A stretch of DNA of 64,000 bases, from contig JAYQIF010000002.1 in NCBI GenBank assembly GCA_038141525.1, positions 282,146 through 346,145 of the forward strand. The letters are read 5' to 3'. Numbering within the stretch: position 1 is the stretch's first letter; every line of letters begins with the position of its first letter. Positions 1-8,415 of this stretch are shown here, one piece after another. Source of the stretch: BACL21 sp038141525 (lineage in GTDB: Bacteria; Bacteroidota; Bacteroidia; Flavobacteriales; Flavobacteriaceae). Both the position numbers and the translations under genes were made by a program. A model generated the notes under the pieces. It was given only the letters and a program-made list of their open reading frames with translations, made no database searches and was not told where the DNA came from.

Positions 1-257
1 TCTGTGACGCCTTTGGTGTTTATGGCAAAAGCACGGTCCGGCTCTTTCTCGGCCAAATCGACCGCGGTATAAGCCGCAGCATTAATCACGACATCGAACT
101 GATGCCGATCCAAAACACTTGCCATTTGATCGGGTTGTTCTAGGTCAAAGTCCTGGCGGGCACAAAAATGAAACTTCATTGATGGAAATCCACTGCAGCA
201 CTGGCGAAGGCTTTGCCCTAGCTGGCCATTGGCTCCGGTCACCAAAATATTCTTCAT
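1..257 (-). CDS. rfbD: dTDP-4-dehydrorhamnose reductase, N-terminal part (cut by window edge)
   Basis: Only the first 85 codons are in the window; the rest lies beyond base 1. The product begins MKNILVTGANGQLGQ, the Rossmann NAD(P)-binding motif (GxxGxxG) of RmlD/RfbD, followed by an INAAAYTAVDLAE segment typical of the family. It should reduce dTDP-4-keto-L-rhamnose to dTDP-L-rhamnose, the last step of the pathway. The ATG overlaps the rfbC stop codon (ATGA), so it is translationally coupled as the last visible gene of a leftward rfbB-A-C-D operon. Function is inferred from motif plus operon context. Confidence 0.9.
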   Translation of the reverse strand, partial: MKNILVTGANGQLGQSLRQCCSGFPSMKFHFCARQDFDLEQPDQMASVLDRHQFDVVINAAAYTAVDLAEKEPDRAFAINTKGVT

Positions 258-799
258 GCGGTAGCGTCTAAAAACGTCGGCAATATTTGGTCTTTTTCGG
301 AGACCAAAACATCTTCATGTTTTAGATGCCAATCGATGGCGAGGGTTGCGTCGTTATAGAGAATTCCGCCTTCTGCTTCTTTATTGTAAAAAGCATCGCA
401 TTTATAACAGAAGGTCGCCTCAGGGCTTAGGGTGATAAATCCATGGGCAAAACCTTTGGGTACAAAGAGTTGAATGCGGTTTTCCGCCGACAGCTCTATG
501 CTGTAATGCTGGCCAAAAGTTGGGCTTTCCTTGCGCAAATCCACGATAACATCGAGCACCTTACCTGCAGAGACACGCACCAGCTTGGCTTGGGCATGTG
601 CTCCAGATTGGTAATGAAGCCCTCGGATAACGCCATATTTAGAAATGGACTGGTTGTCTTGAACAAAATTCACTTCAAGTCCTGTGACCTTGCGAAATGT
701 TTGTGCATTATAGGTTTCTGAAAACAGCCCGCGCGCATCTTCAAATTGCGGGGGAATCAGGTAAAAAGCATCTTTTAAAGGCGTGTCGATACGCTCCAT
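254..799 (-). CDS. rfbC: dTDP-4-dehydrorhamnose 3,5-epimerase
   Basis: The 181-residue product has the usual RmlC length. Family marks are FEDARGLFSETYN near the N-terminus, the catalytic-His segment GLHYQ near residue 60, the KLVRVSAGKVLDVIVDLR beta-strand core and the KGFAHGF motif. It epimerises C3 and C5 of dTDP-4-keto-6-deoxyglucose in the cytoplasm. It lies 1 base after rfbA and overlaps rfbD by 4 bases, so it is clearly co-transcribed. No lesions were seen. Confidence 0.95.
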   Translation of the reverse strand: MERIDTPLKDAFYLIPPQFEDARGLFSETYNAQTFRKVTGLEVNFVQDNQSISKYGVIRGLHYQSGAHAQAKLVRVSAGKVLDVIVDLRKESPTFGQHYSIELSAENRIQLFVPKGFAHGFITLSPEATFCYKCDAFYNKEAEGGILYNDATLAIDWHLKHEDVLVSEKDQILPTFLDATA

Positions 800-800
800 A

Positions 801-1658
801 TCAGTCCAATTGCATTAAATGTTTGCCATAACCACTTTTAAGCAGCGGCTTGGCTAATTTTCTGAGTTGGGTTCGGTCGATAAAGCCCATGCGATACGCC
901 GCTTTTTCGATAGCGCCAATTTTAAGGCCTTGACGCGCCTCAATCACCTGAACAAACTGCGACGCTTGCATCAATGAGCTAAATGTCCCTGTATCTAGCC
1001 AGGCCGTGCCTCGGTCGAGCACCCCAACACTGAGCTCACCCATTTGGAGGTATGCATTATTTACGGCGGTGATTTCTAGCTCGCCACGTTCACTTGGCGT
1101 AATGGATTTGGCAATTTCTACCACACGATTGTCGTAAAAATATATCCCGGGGACCGCATAATTAGACTTGGGCTTGCTCGGTTTTTCTTCTATAGAGAGT
1201 GCGTTGCCTTGATCATCAAATTCAACCACGCCGTAGCGCTCTGGGTCTTGAACGTGATAAGCAAAAACCACGCCTCCTGTGGGGTCGTTTTGGGCCTGCA
1301 TCAGCTCACTGAGCCCTGCCCCATAAAAAATATTGTCTCCCAAAATCAGGGCGACCTTATCCTTCCCGATAAACTCTTCGCCGATAATAAAGGCCTCGGC
1401 CAGTCCATTGGGTTCAGGTTGCACCGCGTAACTAAAGGCGCAACCCAGTTGCGTACCATCGCCCAAAAGTTTCTTGAACAGCGGCAAGTCCTCTGGGGTA
1501 GAAATGATTAAAATCTCACGAATTCCTGCATACATCAAGGTAGTGAGCGGATAATAAATCATGGGCTTGTCGTAAACCGGCATGAGTTGTTTGCTCACGG
1601 CCAAGGTCAGCGGGTGTAGTCGGGTCCCTGATCCTCCTGCCAAAATTATTCCTTTCAT
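801..1658 (-). CDS. rfbA: Glucose-1-phosphate thymidylyltransferase
   Basis: The 285-residue product begins MKGIILAGGSGTRLHPLT, the nucleotide-binding signature of RmlA/RfbA. It also carries KPMIYYPL, LGDNIFYG, a VEFDD..SIEEKP segment and the ELEITAVN and WLDTGTF motifs of the sugar-nucleotidyltransferase fold. It makes dTDP-glucose from dTTP and glucose-1-phosphate, the first committed step to dTDP-rhamnose. It sits 75 bases downstream of rfbB and is immediately followed by rfbC. Confidence 0.95.
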   Translation of the reverse strand: MKGIILAGGSGTRLHPLTLAVSKQLMPVYDKPMIYYPLTTLMYAGIREILIISTPEDLPLFKKLLGDGTQLGCAFSYAVQPEPNGLAEAFIIGEEFIGKDKVALILGDNIFYGAGLSELMQAQNDPTGGVVFAYHVQDPERYGVVEFDDQGNALSIEEKPSKPKSNYAVPGIYFYDNRVVEIAKSITPSERGELEITAVNNAYLQMGELSVGVLDRGTAWLDTGTFSSLMQASQFVQVIEARQGLKIGAIEKAAYRMGFIDRTQLRKLAKPLLKSGYGKHLMQLD

Positions 1659-1733
1659 GACGTTATGGTTTTTGGGGTTTGTCTCATGGATTGTTCTCGT
1701 GCTGTTTGTTTGATCGGTTAAACCAATTACTTT

Positions 1734-2787
1734 TTATTCTTGTGACAAACGCTCTGGGTGAGCCAAGTACCACTCTATGGTTTTAACAATCCCCGTCTCA
1801 AAAGTTTCTTCAGCCTTCCAGCCTAAAGTTTTGTTCAATTTTAGTGGCGTCGATGGCGTAACGAAAATCATGACCAGGACGATCTTTTACAAAAGTAATT
1901 TGATCTTTATATTGCCCTTTAGCCTTTGGTTTTAACGCATCTAGAGCGGTGCAAATACGCTCGGCAATATACAGATTATTGCGCTCGTTGCGGCCGCCAA
2001 TGTTGTAGGTCTCGCCTAAATCTCCGTGATCTAGCGCCTTTTGAATGCCTTTACAATGATCCGAGACATAGAGCCAGTCACGAATGTTTTGGCCATCCCC
2101 GTAAATCGGGATGTCCTGTCCAGAAATAGCCTTGCGAATGATGGTTGGGATGAGTTTTTCCCAGTGTTGATTCGGGCCGTAATTATTGGAGCAATTTGTG
2201 GTCACCACAGGGAATCCATAGGTGTGGAAATAGCTGCGGGCGAGCATGTCCGAGCCCGCTTTGGAGGCGCTATAGGGACTGTTCGGTGCATAAGGGGTGT
2301 CTTCGCGAAAAAGACCGGTCTCGCCTAGGGTGCCATATACCTCATCGGTAGAAACATGCAAAAATCGCGCATGAGCAAATTGGCTTTTGAGTGCTTTTGG
2401 CCCTTCCATCCAAAGCTCATAAGCCGCGTGCAATAACTCAAAAGACCCGAGTAGATTGGTTTCCACAAAAGCGCGCGGGCCAGTTATGGAATTATCCACG
2501 TGCGACTCCGCAGCAAAATGCACCACGGTGTCAAACTGATGCTCTGCAAAAAGACGCCCCAACAACTGCTGATCGCAAATATCACCCTGGACAAAAGTGT
2601 AATTGGGCAAACCCGCTAAATCGGAAAGATTTTCTAGGCTTCCCGCATAGGTCAATTTATCCAAAACCACCCACTTAGCATTGCTGCCTGGCACATAATG
2701 GTTTACATAATTAGAACCGATAAATCCAGCCGCCCCTGTGACCAGGATTGACTTTGCATTTCTCACAGTGCCATTTTTTGTTTCCAT
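1734..2787 (-). pseudogene. rfbB: dTDP-glucose 4,6-dehydratase, interrupted by a one-base frameshift near 1824
   Basis: This is an extended-SDR protein with VTGAAGFIGSN, the catalytic SxnnYxxxK region (STDEVYG, YSASKAGSD), and DWLYVSDHCKGI and RPGHDFRYAID near the end. The open frame stops at 1810 after ...KIEQNFRLEG. Removing one base of the A run at 1825-1827 restores ...EQNLGWKAEETFETG and continues to a TAA at 1734, giving about 350 residues, the normal family length. The start is taken at the ATG at 2787; the upstream TTG at 2796 lies in a -7-like box. It would convert dTDP-glucose to the 4-keto-6-deoxy intermediate. It may be a sequence error or a genuine mutation. Confidence 0.9.
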
Positions 2788-2849
2788 TAGCGGCAAATAT
2801 CGTTATTTTCAATGATTTCTAGAGTTATTTGCTGCGGCAAACCCTGATT

Positions 2850-2891
2850 GAGCTGCTAAAAACCATCCATGGTTAAGCCACAGCGCAGCTC
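2850..2891. repeat. Two-tier inverted repeat between rfbB and the DUF6909 gene
   Basis: GAGCTGC (2850-2856) pairs with GCAGCTC (2885-2891), and inside this AACCAT and ATGGTT (2861-2874) pair around CC. It lies in the 183-base gap downstream of the leftward DUF6909 gene and upstream of rfbB. It could end the DUF6909 transcript or act as a regulatory hairpin. There is no strong U tract on the leftward strand, so the role is unclear. Confidence 0.35.
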
Positions 2892-2970
2892 AAAAAACCA
2901 GCTGTAGTCAACAAGTTTTATTCTTGGCTCCGACGACTTTAACTGAGCACAACCCCATAACGCAGAGACC

Positions 2971-4650
2971 CTAGTCTTGTTGTGTGATTTGCTCGATGAT
3001 TTTTTCGGTAATGGCATAGGTGGGCCGCACACCCGTAGTTCCGAGTCCCCCCGAGGCCAAAGTGCTCCCAGTCTCCAGAGGATTATCCGAAGCGTAATAA
3101 GCATAGCGCACCGCTACCGACGGGGTGATGCTGCCGCGAATTTTTGCCGCCGCCTGAATCGCTTTTTGATAATGCGCCCCTTCCATTTCCAGACCAATGA
3201 CGTCCCAGGATGAATTGTGAAAAAAGTTGAGGATATCCTTGTTTTGAAGAGAGGTCCCGAGCACCGTAATCATAGTCCCTGCATAGGCGTTTAAGCCTTG
3301 GAAATCTTTGAGCTTTAATTTGTTTTTAAAGGGATAGTTATCTGCCGTGCCTTCAAAAATATGGGCTCTTGGAATCATGATGTCTCCTTTGCCGCCCTCC
3401 AAAATGCCTGCTTTGCCCATAATCGAAATCGACTCGACCGGCATGAACTTAGTTTTGCCCGAAATCGTGAGTGGTTTGAGCAACTCGTCCATGGTTTCAT
3501 AGGCCTGTTCGCCAAAGGCGTAATCCATGACAATCAAAACAGGTGCGTCCGCGCCACCACCGCGATATCGCTCAGGAAGCGCTTTGCCCAAATCGATGAG
3601 CTGCACATCGATATTGGCCTGGCTCTGGTCGTCTAAATAGACCATCCCATTTTTCTGAGCGTACTCCTGCACCTTTTGACGGGCCTGCTCATTGGCGCTT
3701 TGGCTCAAGTATTCGTACAAGGCCACACTTGATTTTTTGGCGGCCTCTTTGGGCAATGCTTTAGCAGCATACAAAACATTCATCACACTGTGCATATTGG
3801 CACTAATAATGTGCATTGGGCGATTTAGGGCGTCCATGGTCACCAAAGATTCTTTGATTCGTTTGGCCCAGCGCTCACCATGAATATGGTGTCCGAGGCG
3901 CTCACGCAACACAGGGCTAAATGATATCTGTCGGGCCTTTGTTTTGTCCATAACCTCATCGATTGCGCCCTGACCTAAATGATAAATAAATCGAATAAAA
4001 TGATCTGGGTCTTGTTTTTGGGCAAAAGCAGGGTAAATGGCTTGGACCTCCTCAAAGGTGCGGCCTAGGAAGCTCGCGGCATGCATGAGCGCGAGTTCGC
4101 GCTGGGCCCGGGTGATTTCGCGTTTTTGAGTCGCTGTTTCGGCAAATTTCTGCCAGTCTCTACCGAGGATATAACCCTCATCTTTGGTCACTAGAACCTG
4201 TTTCATGATTTTGTGCGACTCAATATACATGAAAGTCAGGTGGGTCAAAATATCGTAAATCTCGCTACGCCCGCGTGTAATGACAATATTCATTTGTTGC
4301 TCGTCGATTCGGTAGCAATGACGGCGGCGCTTAGGAGGAATTATCGCGGGAATATGCGACTTGTCGTATCCTTCATCACTGGTAAGTGCGATAAACTGAC
4401 ATTGTTCTATACCAAATGGCAAGCGATCTTTAATATATACCAAGCCTTGCAACTCAATTTTGTCCTCGGCGATAGATCCGTAAATTTCTGGACGAAGGGT
4501 CAAAAGGGCCTCCCTAAGTGCTGTACCACTGACGCCCATTGGTTTATAAAACCCCCGATTAAACAAATGGCGCATGGTGATGTACACCCGCTCTATTGCG
4601 TTAGAGCTCTCCTGAGCCCTGGTGCGCGTATGTCCTGTATGTTGACTCAT
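2971..4650 (-). CDS. DUF6909-family protein with nucleoside-phosphorylase-like C-terminus
   Basis: A product of about 559 residues that I recognise as the Bacteroidota family DUF6909, which has no established function. The N-terminal half is helical and basic (PPKRRRHCYRID; TRGRSEIYDILTHL). The C-terminal third has SISIMGKAGILEGGKGDIM and GLEMEGAHYQKAI; the EMEG signature resembles the ribose-binding loop of the MTAN/nucleoside phosphorylase fold. The start is set at the ATG at 4650, because the earlier in-frame ATG (4689) lies inside the GH3 gene. Its partner upstream is GH3, 19 bases away, suggesting one operon. Enzymatic activity is inference only. Confidence 0.75.
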   Translation of the reverse strand: MSQHTGHTRTRAQESSNAIERVYITMRHLFNRGFYKPMGVSGTALREALLTLRPEIYGSIAEDKIELQGLVYIKDRLPFGIEQCQFIALTSDEGYDKSHIPAIIPPKRRRHCYRIDEQQMNIVITRGRSEIYDILTHLTFMYIESHKIMKQVLVTKDEGYILGRDWQKFAETATQKREITRAQRELALMHAASFLGRTFEEVQAIYPAFAQKQDPDHFIRFIYHLGQGAIDEVMDKTKARQISFSPVLRERLGHHIHGERWAKRIKESLVTMDALNRPMHIISANMHSVMNVLYAAKALPKEAAKKSSVALYEYLSQSANEQARQKVQEYAQKNGMVYLDDQSQANIDVQLIDLGKALPERYRGGGADAPVLIVMDYAFGEQAYETMDELLKPLTISGKTKFMPVESISIMGKAGILEGGKGDIMIPRAHIFEGTADNYPFKNKLKLKDFQGLNAYAGTMITVLGTSLQNKDILNFFHNSSWDVIGLEMEGAHYQKAIQAAAKIRGSITPSVAVRYAYYASDNPLETGSTLASGGLGTTGVRPTYAITEKIIEQITQQD

Positions 4651-4669
4651 TTTCTGAGCAAAGATACGA

Positions 4670-6169
4670 CTAATTAGCCGCCCACTCACTCAAGGGGTTC
4701 GCCAAGGCGCGGTCATTAGATAATCTCGGCACTTTATTTTGGCCCCCATAACGACCCAGGCTCTTCATTACCGACTTAAAGCCCCCGCTCGATACCTGTG
4801 TAATGATCAGCGGCTGAAGGACTTTGCCTTGTATCAGGTCTGCATAATACACATTTTGCGCTTGTAGCTTTTCGTCCAGCGCTTGGGCAAATATTTTAAG
4901 ATCCCCCGGGAGTGTTTCAAATTCTACAAACCACTCGTGGAAGGGGAGCTCATCCCCCTGTGGTGTGATCTGTGGTGCCACAGTGAACTCAGAGATAGAC
5001 CCCCCACACTGCTGCAAGGCAAAGGTCATGCTTTCTTCGACCTCCTTACCGATTACGTGTTCTCCAAAGGCAGAAATAAAATGCTTGAGTCGCCCGCTCA
5101 CCCTAACGCGATACGGACTAAGGCTAGTGAATTGAACGGTGTCCCCAATATTATAGCCCCAAAGTCCTGCATTCGTTGAGATAATCATGACATAATCCAC
5201 GCCGACCTCTACTGTTTCTATGGTGTGCCGGCGAGGTGCAGTGTCGAAAAACTCTGTAGTTTTGACAAACTCGTAAAAAATTCCTGAGTCGAGTTGGAGC
5301 AACAATCCCGTGTCGTCTTGGCGGTCTTGAAATGCAAAAAACCCTTCTGAAGCGGGATATAATTCTACGCTGTCTATTTTGCGACCTATGAGTTGTTCAA
5401 ACTTATGACGATAGGGTTCAAAATTTACCCCGCCATATACAAATAAGTTAAAGTTTGGAAATAGCTCCCCCACAGGCTTGCCTGAGGCCTTGATGAGTTT
5501 TTCAAAATACATCTGAACCCACGAGGGTATGCCGCTGATCAGGGCCATGTCTTCCTGTTTTGTTTCTTCTACAATAGCCTCAACCTTAGTTTCCCAGTCT
5601 TCGATACAATTTACTTCCCACGAAGGCATTCGATTGCGCTGCAAATAACTGGGCACATAATGCGCCACAATTCCTGAAAGACGCCCAAGTTGTACCCCGT
5701 TTTTCTCAGTCATGACGGGAGATCCTTGAAGAAAGATCATCTTGCGCGAGACAAAACCGGCATTTTTTGTTTGATGAATATAAAGCAGCAAAGCGTTTTT
5801 GGCGTTTTCAATATGATGCGGCATCGAGGCCTGAGTAATGGGGATGTACTTTGCTCCAGATGTGGTTCCGCTAGTTTTGGCATAATACAGGGGCCTTCCC
5901 GGCCACAACACATCGGGTTGTCCCGCCACCATTTGATCGACATAAGGCCGCAATGCTTCATAATCACGGATCGGCACCCTGGCGATAAAATCTTCATGAC
6001 TGACTATTTTATCAAAATGATGATCCTGGCCGAACTTGGTATTTTTTGCATCTCTGATCAATGCCTCAAACACCTTTTTTTGTGTGTTGACGGGATCATT
6101 GGCCCAGCGCTTAATTTTTTTGTCTGCCCTTGCAGCGAGTATTTTTGCGAAAAATGCTTTTAGACCCAT
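4670..6169 (-). CDS. GH3-family acyl-adenylating protein
   Basis: The 499-residue product belongs to the GH3 family, named for plant auxin/jasmonate-amino-acid synthetases and also present in many Bacteroidota. Visible features are the AMP/ATP-binding motif YAKTSGTTSGAKYIP near residue 100, YPASEGFFAFQ, and LWGYNIGDTVQFTSLSPYRVRVSGR with the hinge GRLKHFISAFGEH. These suit an ANL-type adenylation of a carboxylic acid followed by conjugation. The bacterial substrate is not known. The start codon adjoins the M23 stop codon with no gap, and DUF6909 follows, so the three genes are probably one leftward transcript. Confidence 0.85.
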   Translation of the reverse strand: MGLKAFFAKILAARADKKIKRWANDPVNTQKKVFEALIRDAKNTKFGQDHHFDKIVSHEDFIARVPIRDYEALRPYVDQMVAGQPDVLWPGRPLYYAKTSGTTSGAKYIPITQASMPHHIENAKNALLLYIHQTKNAGFVSRKMIFLQGSPVMTEKNGVQLGRLSGIVAHYVPSYLQRNRMPSWEVNCIEDWETKVEAIVEETKQEDMALISGIPSWVQMYFEKLIKASGKPVGELFPNFNLFVYGGVNFEPYRHKFEQLIGRKIDSVELYPASEGFFAFQDRQDDTGLLLQLDSGIFYEFVKTTEFFDTAPRRHTIETVEVGVDYVMIISTNAGLWGYNIGDTVQFTSLSPYRVRVSGRLKHFISAFGEHVIGKEVEESMTFALQQCGGSISEFTVAPQITPQGDELPFHEWFVEFETLPGDLKIFAQALDEKLQAQNVYYADLIQGKVLQPLIITQVSSGGFKSVMKSLGRYGGQNKVPRLSNDRALANPLSEWAAN

Positions 6170-7036
6170 TTAATTAAAATCTATAAAGTTAGTTGGGTTT
6201 ATGGGGTAGCCCTCACTCCACAATTCAAAATGCAGATGGGGGCCAGTGGTTAATGATCCCGTGTTGCCAGAGGCCGCTATAACCTCGCCCGTGCGCACGA
6301 GATCTCCTTGAGCCACAGACAATGAAGCATTGTGTTTGTACACAGAAATGAGGTTGTCTTTATGGCGCAAGACCACGACATATCCAGTGTCGGCAGTCCA
6401 CTCGGCTAAAATAACAGTTCCATCAGCAGTCGCTTTAACAGGCGTGTTTTTTACAGTAGCAACATCGATGGCATAATGTTTCTCCTCTGGGTTGTAACTG
6501 CCTGTAATCACACCTGAAACAGGAGGAAAAAGGACTAATTCTTGCCCCGATTCGTCGCTGAGAGGGTTGTATTTGTCTTCTTGTTGTACCCGCTCTCGAA
6601 GCAGTGAATCTTCTCGCGAGGCCGCCAAAAGTTGTGCGTCTAACTCACGTGCTGCTGCCTCGACAATCGAGTCTTTATTAAGAGCATTAGGCTTTAAATT
6701 ACCGGTCAATACCTCCCGTATCGATTGCAGATAAGCATCATTGGTCGCCAAGCGTTGTTGCAGCGAATCGGTGAGTTCACTCAGGCTTGAAGCCTCTTTG
6801 ATGAGTTGTGTGGAGGCATAACCCGGAATATATTCTCTTAGTGGAGTCAAAGCAATCAACAGGGTTGTCCCCACAATGAGGCCTAAAGCCGAAAACACCG
6901 TGATCACAAAGACATTGAGTCTGTTGAGCCTGAACGAGAATCGCTCCTCAAATGTGTCCTCATTGAGTACGAGCAGCCGGTATTTGTGCACCAACTTTTT
7001 TCTGAAACTTTTTTTGCCTGAAGTGTTGCGGGCCAT
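6170..7036 (-). CDS. M23-family peptidoglycan endopeptidase, membrane-anchored
   Basis: The 288-residue product has a basic N-terminus (KKSFRKKLVHKYRL), one transmembrane segment near residues 40-62, a coiled-coil-like stretch with Q/R/E, and a C-terminal LytM/M23 domain. Zinc ligands are visible as HYAIDVAT (HxxxD) and HLHFELW (HxH) near residue 270. It is expected to face the periplasm and cut or bind peptide crosslinks in peptidoglycan. A -7 box at 7056-7063 lies just upstream, divergent from tatA. Bacteroidota commonly keep this gene beside tatA and GH3. Confidence 0.9.
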   Translation of the reverse strand: MARNTSGKKSFRKKLVHKYRLLVLNEDTFEERFSFRLNRLNVFVITVFSALGLIVGTTLLIALTPLREYIPGYASTQLIKEASSLSELTDSLQQRLATNDAYLQSIREVLTGNLKPNALNKDSIVEAAARELDAQLLAASREDSLLRERVQQEDKYNPLSDESGQELVLFPPVSGVITGSYNPEEKHYAIDVATVKNTPVKATADGTVILAEWTADTGYVVVLRHKDNLISVYKHNASLSVAQGDLVRTGEVIAASGNTGSLTTGPHLHFELWSEGYPINPTNFIDFN

Positions 7037-7055
7037 GTGTTACGGCTTATAAAAA

Positions 7056-7063
7056 CAAATGTA
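7056..7063 (-). promoter_or_regulatory. -7 promoter box for the M23 gene
   Basis: On the minus strand this reads TACATTTG, a perfect match to the Bacteroidota -7 consensus TAnnTTTG. It is 19 bases upstream of the M23 ATG. The matching box for tatA lies 52 bases away on the other strand. A -33 TTTG is not obvious. Confidence 0.5.
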
Positions 7064-7115
7064 CGCGGATTCTCTGAAACTTAAAGTGAAAACGCCCTAT
7101 GTTAGTAATTCTTGT

Positions 7116-7123
7116 TACATTTG
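7116..7123 (+). promoter_or_regulatory. -7 promoter box for tatA
   Basis: TACATTTG matches TAnnTTTG exactly and ends 18 bases before the tatA ATG at 7142. It also argues against the earlier in-frame ATG start at 7112, which overlaps the box. Confidence 0.5.
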
Positions 7124-7141
7124 CTAATAAATTCTCTCTCA

Positions 7142-7327
7142 ATGACTGCACAACTTTTGCCTTTGGTGATCGGCGCCCCGCAAATCATTTTAATCGTTAT
7201 TGTGGTTCTGCTCTTGTTCGGCGGAAAGAAAATTCCTGAACTCATGCGTGGGCTAGGCAGTGGAATAAAAGAATTCAAAGACGCCTCAAAAGAAGATAGC
7301 TCGGACAAAGCTGAGGACAATAAATAA
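7142..7327 (+). CDS. tatA: Sec-independent protein translocase subunit TatA/TatE
   Basis: A 61-residue protein: one N-terminal transmembrane helix (IILIVIVVLLLFGGKKIPEL), the hallmark FGGKKIPELMRGLGSGIKEFK hinge/amphipathic helix, then a short acidic tail (KEDSSDKAEDNK). It forms the pore component of the twin-arginine export system in the inner membrane. The start at MTAQLLPLV is preferred because the -7 box at 7116-7123 covers the earlier ATG. It is transcribed divergently from the M23/GH3/DUF6909 genes. Confidence 0.93.
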   Translation: MTAQLLPLVIGAPQIILIVIVVLLLFGGKKIPELMRGLGSGIKEFKDASKEDSSDKAEDNK

Positions 7328-7421
7328 GTTTATTTGTTGTTTCCCCGCTCCTAGTGAAGTGATCGCAATAATGTGTCCTAGGTTTATCTACCGCCTCTAC
7401 TGAATCGGAAAAAGCCCGAAA

Positions 7422-8415
7422 TTAATCCAAGGGTGCTTCGACGAACTTTACCGTTCTTAAAATCGACTCCAACTCAAACTGCAAGTCTCGTTTTCCCATT
7501 GATGGAGCGTAACTAAACCCCTCTAAAATCAGGTAGCGCTGATTCAGTGAATCTTTAATGGTCATGTTCAAATATGGCCCAGCCATATAGGCATCGGTCA
7601 GCGTCCATATGCCGCGTGAAATAATTGCAGGTCGGCCCTCTATGCGCTCTAGGCTAATTTCTGGAACATAGGTCGTGTCTGTCACGAACTTTGAGTTGTC
7701 TTCGACGGGCAAAAGGCGCGCACCGACGGCATCTCGAATGTGACGAATGTATCGACCCGGATGCTCCGCATTCTCTGGGATCATGCTCAAGGGTGCTGTA
7801 TATACCATGATGTTCGTTGAACCATTAGACACTAAGATCTTTTCTCAGCCAGTAGTAATCCTCATTCGCTGCAGCGATGCGATAGGCGGAAGGCATTTGG
7901 AATTCTACCCCAAAATCCCGGGCCAAGCCTTCTGGGGTTTTAGGAGAAATCTGAGTGCGGCGCTGCCGCTCTTTGAGTTCAAAAGACTTCATTTGGGAGA
8001 TCCAGCTGTTTTTTTGGGCTTGAACTAAGTTCATTAATCGCTCTGCACTGCTCCCTTGAGCAATCGTTAAAAGTTGAGGGCGCGCAAAGGCATTAGCTTT
8101 AAGCATGGTTGTGTCCTGATCGGCCACCGCCAAAGAAAGGACAAGCCGCGAGCTACGGGCAAAATCTGTAAAGTGCTCCGGCGCGAGGTGGCTGATGTCA
8201 AAAAGGGGTTCAGCTTGCGGCAATCCCGGGGTTGAGGCCGCAAACCATGTACGGATACTGTCCCCTAATGCGCCTGCCCAGAGTTCAGGGTCGGCAACGA
8301 CTTGAAGAGCGTTTATAGAACCCACTGATTCTGGCAAATAGGTGCGGTCAGTGGTGGTGTTTTGGCCGCAGGCCAAAACAAGGGTCATCGCGAGAAAAGC
8401 TATAAATTTTTTCAT
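7422..8415 (-). pseudogene. DUF4837-family lipoprotein, frame broken near 7825
   Basis: Two adjoining frames make one DUF4837-type protein of about 330 residues. The first (8415-7825) begins MKKFIAFLAMTLVLACGQ, a lipoprotein signal with Cys at the lipobox, and runs to ...EDYYWLRKDLSV. The second continues as NGSTNIMVYTAPLSMIPE to ...VKFVEAPLD ending at 7422. Removing one base around 7826-7830 fuses them as ...KDLSVNGSTNIMVY. The function of DUF4837 is unknown; it is a Bacteroidota envelope family. Its ATG overlaps the lytic transglycosylase stop (ATGA), so they share an operon. Sequence error is a real alternative to pseudogenisation. Confidence 0.82.

Noticed and set aside
443..721. Open frame of 92 codons on the plus strand
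   Set aside because: It lies antisense to rfbC, has no recognisable domain, and the codon pattern follows the real gene on the other strand.
2491..2504. TTATCCACGTG, part DnaA box, part parS core
   Set aside because: It lies inside rfbB and matches neither consensus fully. Other CACGTG sites (for example near 12965, 21046, 31775, 40390, 42520, 49866) also lack parS flanks.
4213..4677. Open frame of 154 codons on the plus strand
   Set aside because: It is a shadow of the DUF6909 gene; there is no -7 box or conserved motif.
5690..6163. Open frame of 157 codons antisense to GH3
   Set aside because: The GH3 frame is fully supported by motifs; this one is a shadow.
1734..8415. Programmed +1 frameshifting at rfbB and DUF4837 (CTTTAGG and CTTAGTG resemble Ty1 and prfB slippery sites)
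   Set aside because: Other one-base corrections restore more family-like sequence (NLGW; SVNGS), other broken genes lack such a motif, and no stimulatory element is visible. Error or mutation is simpler.
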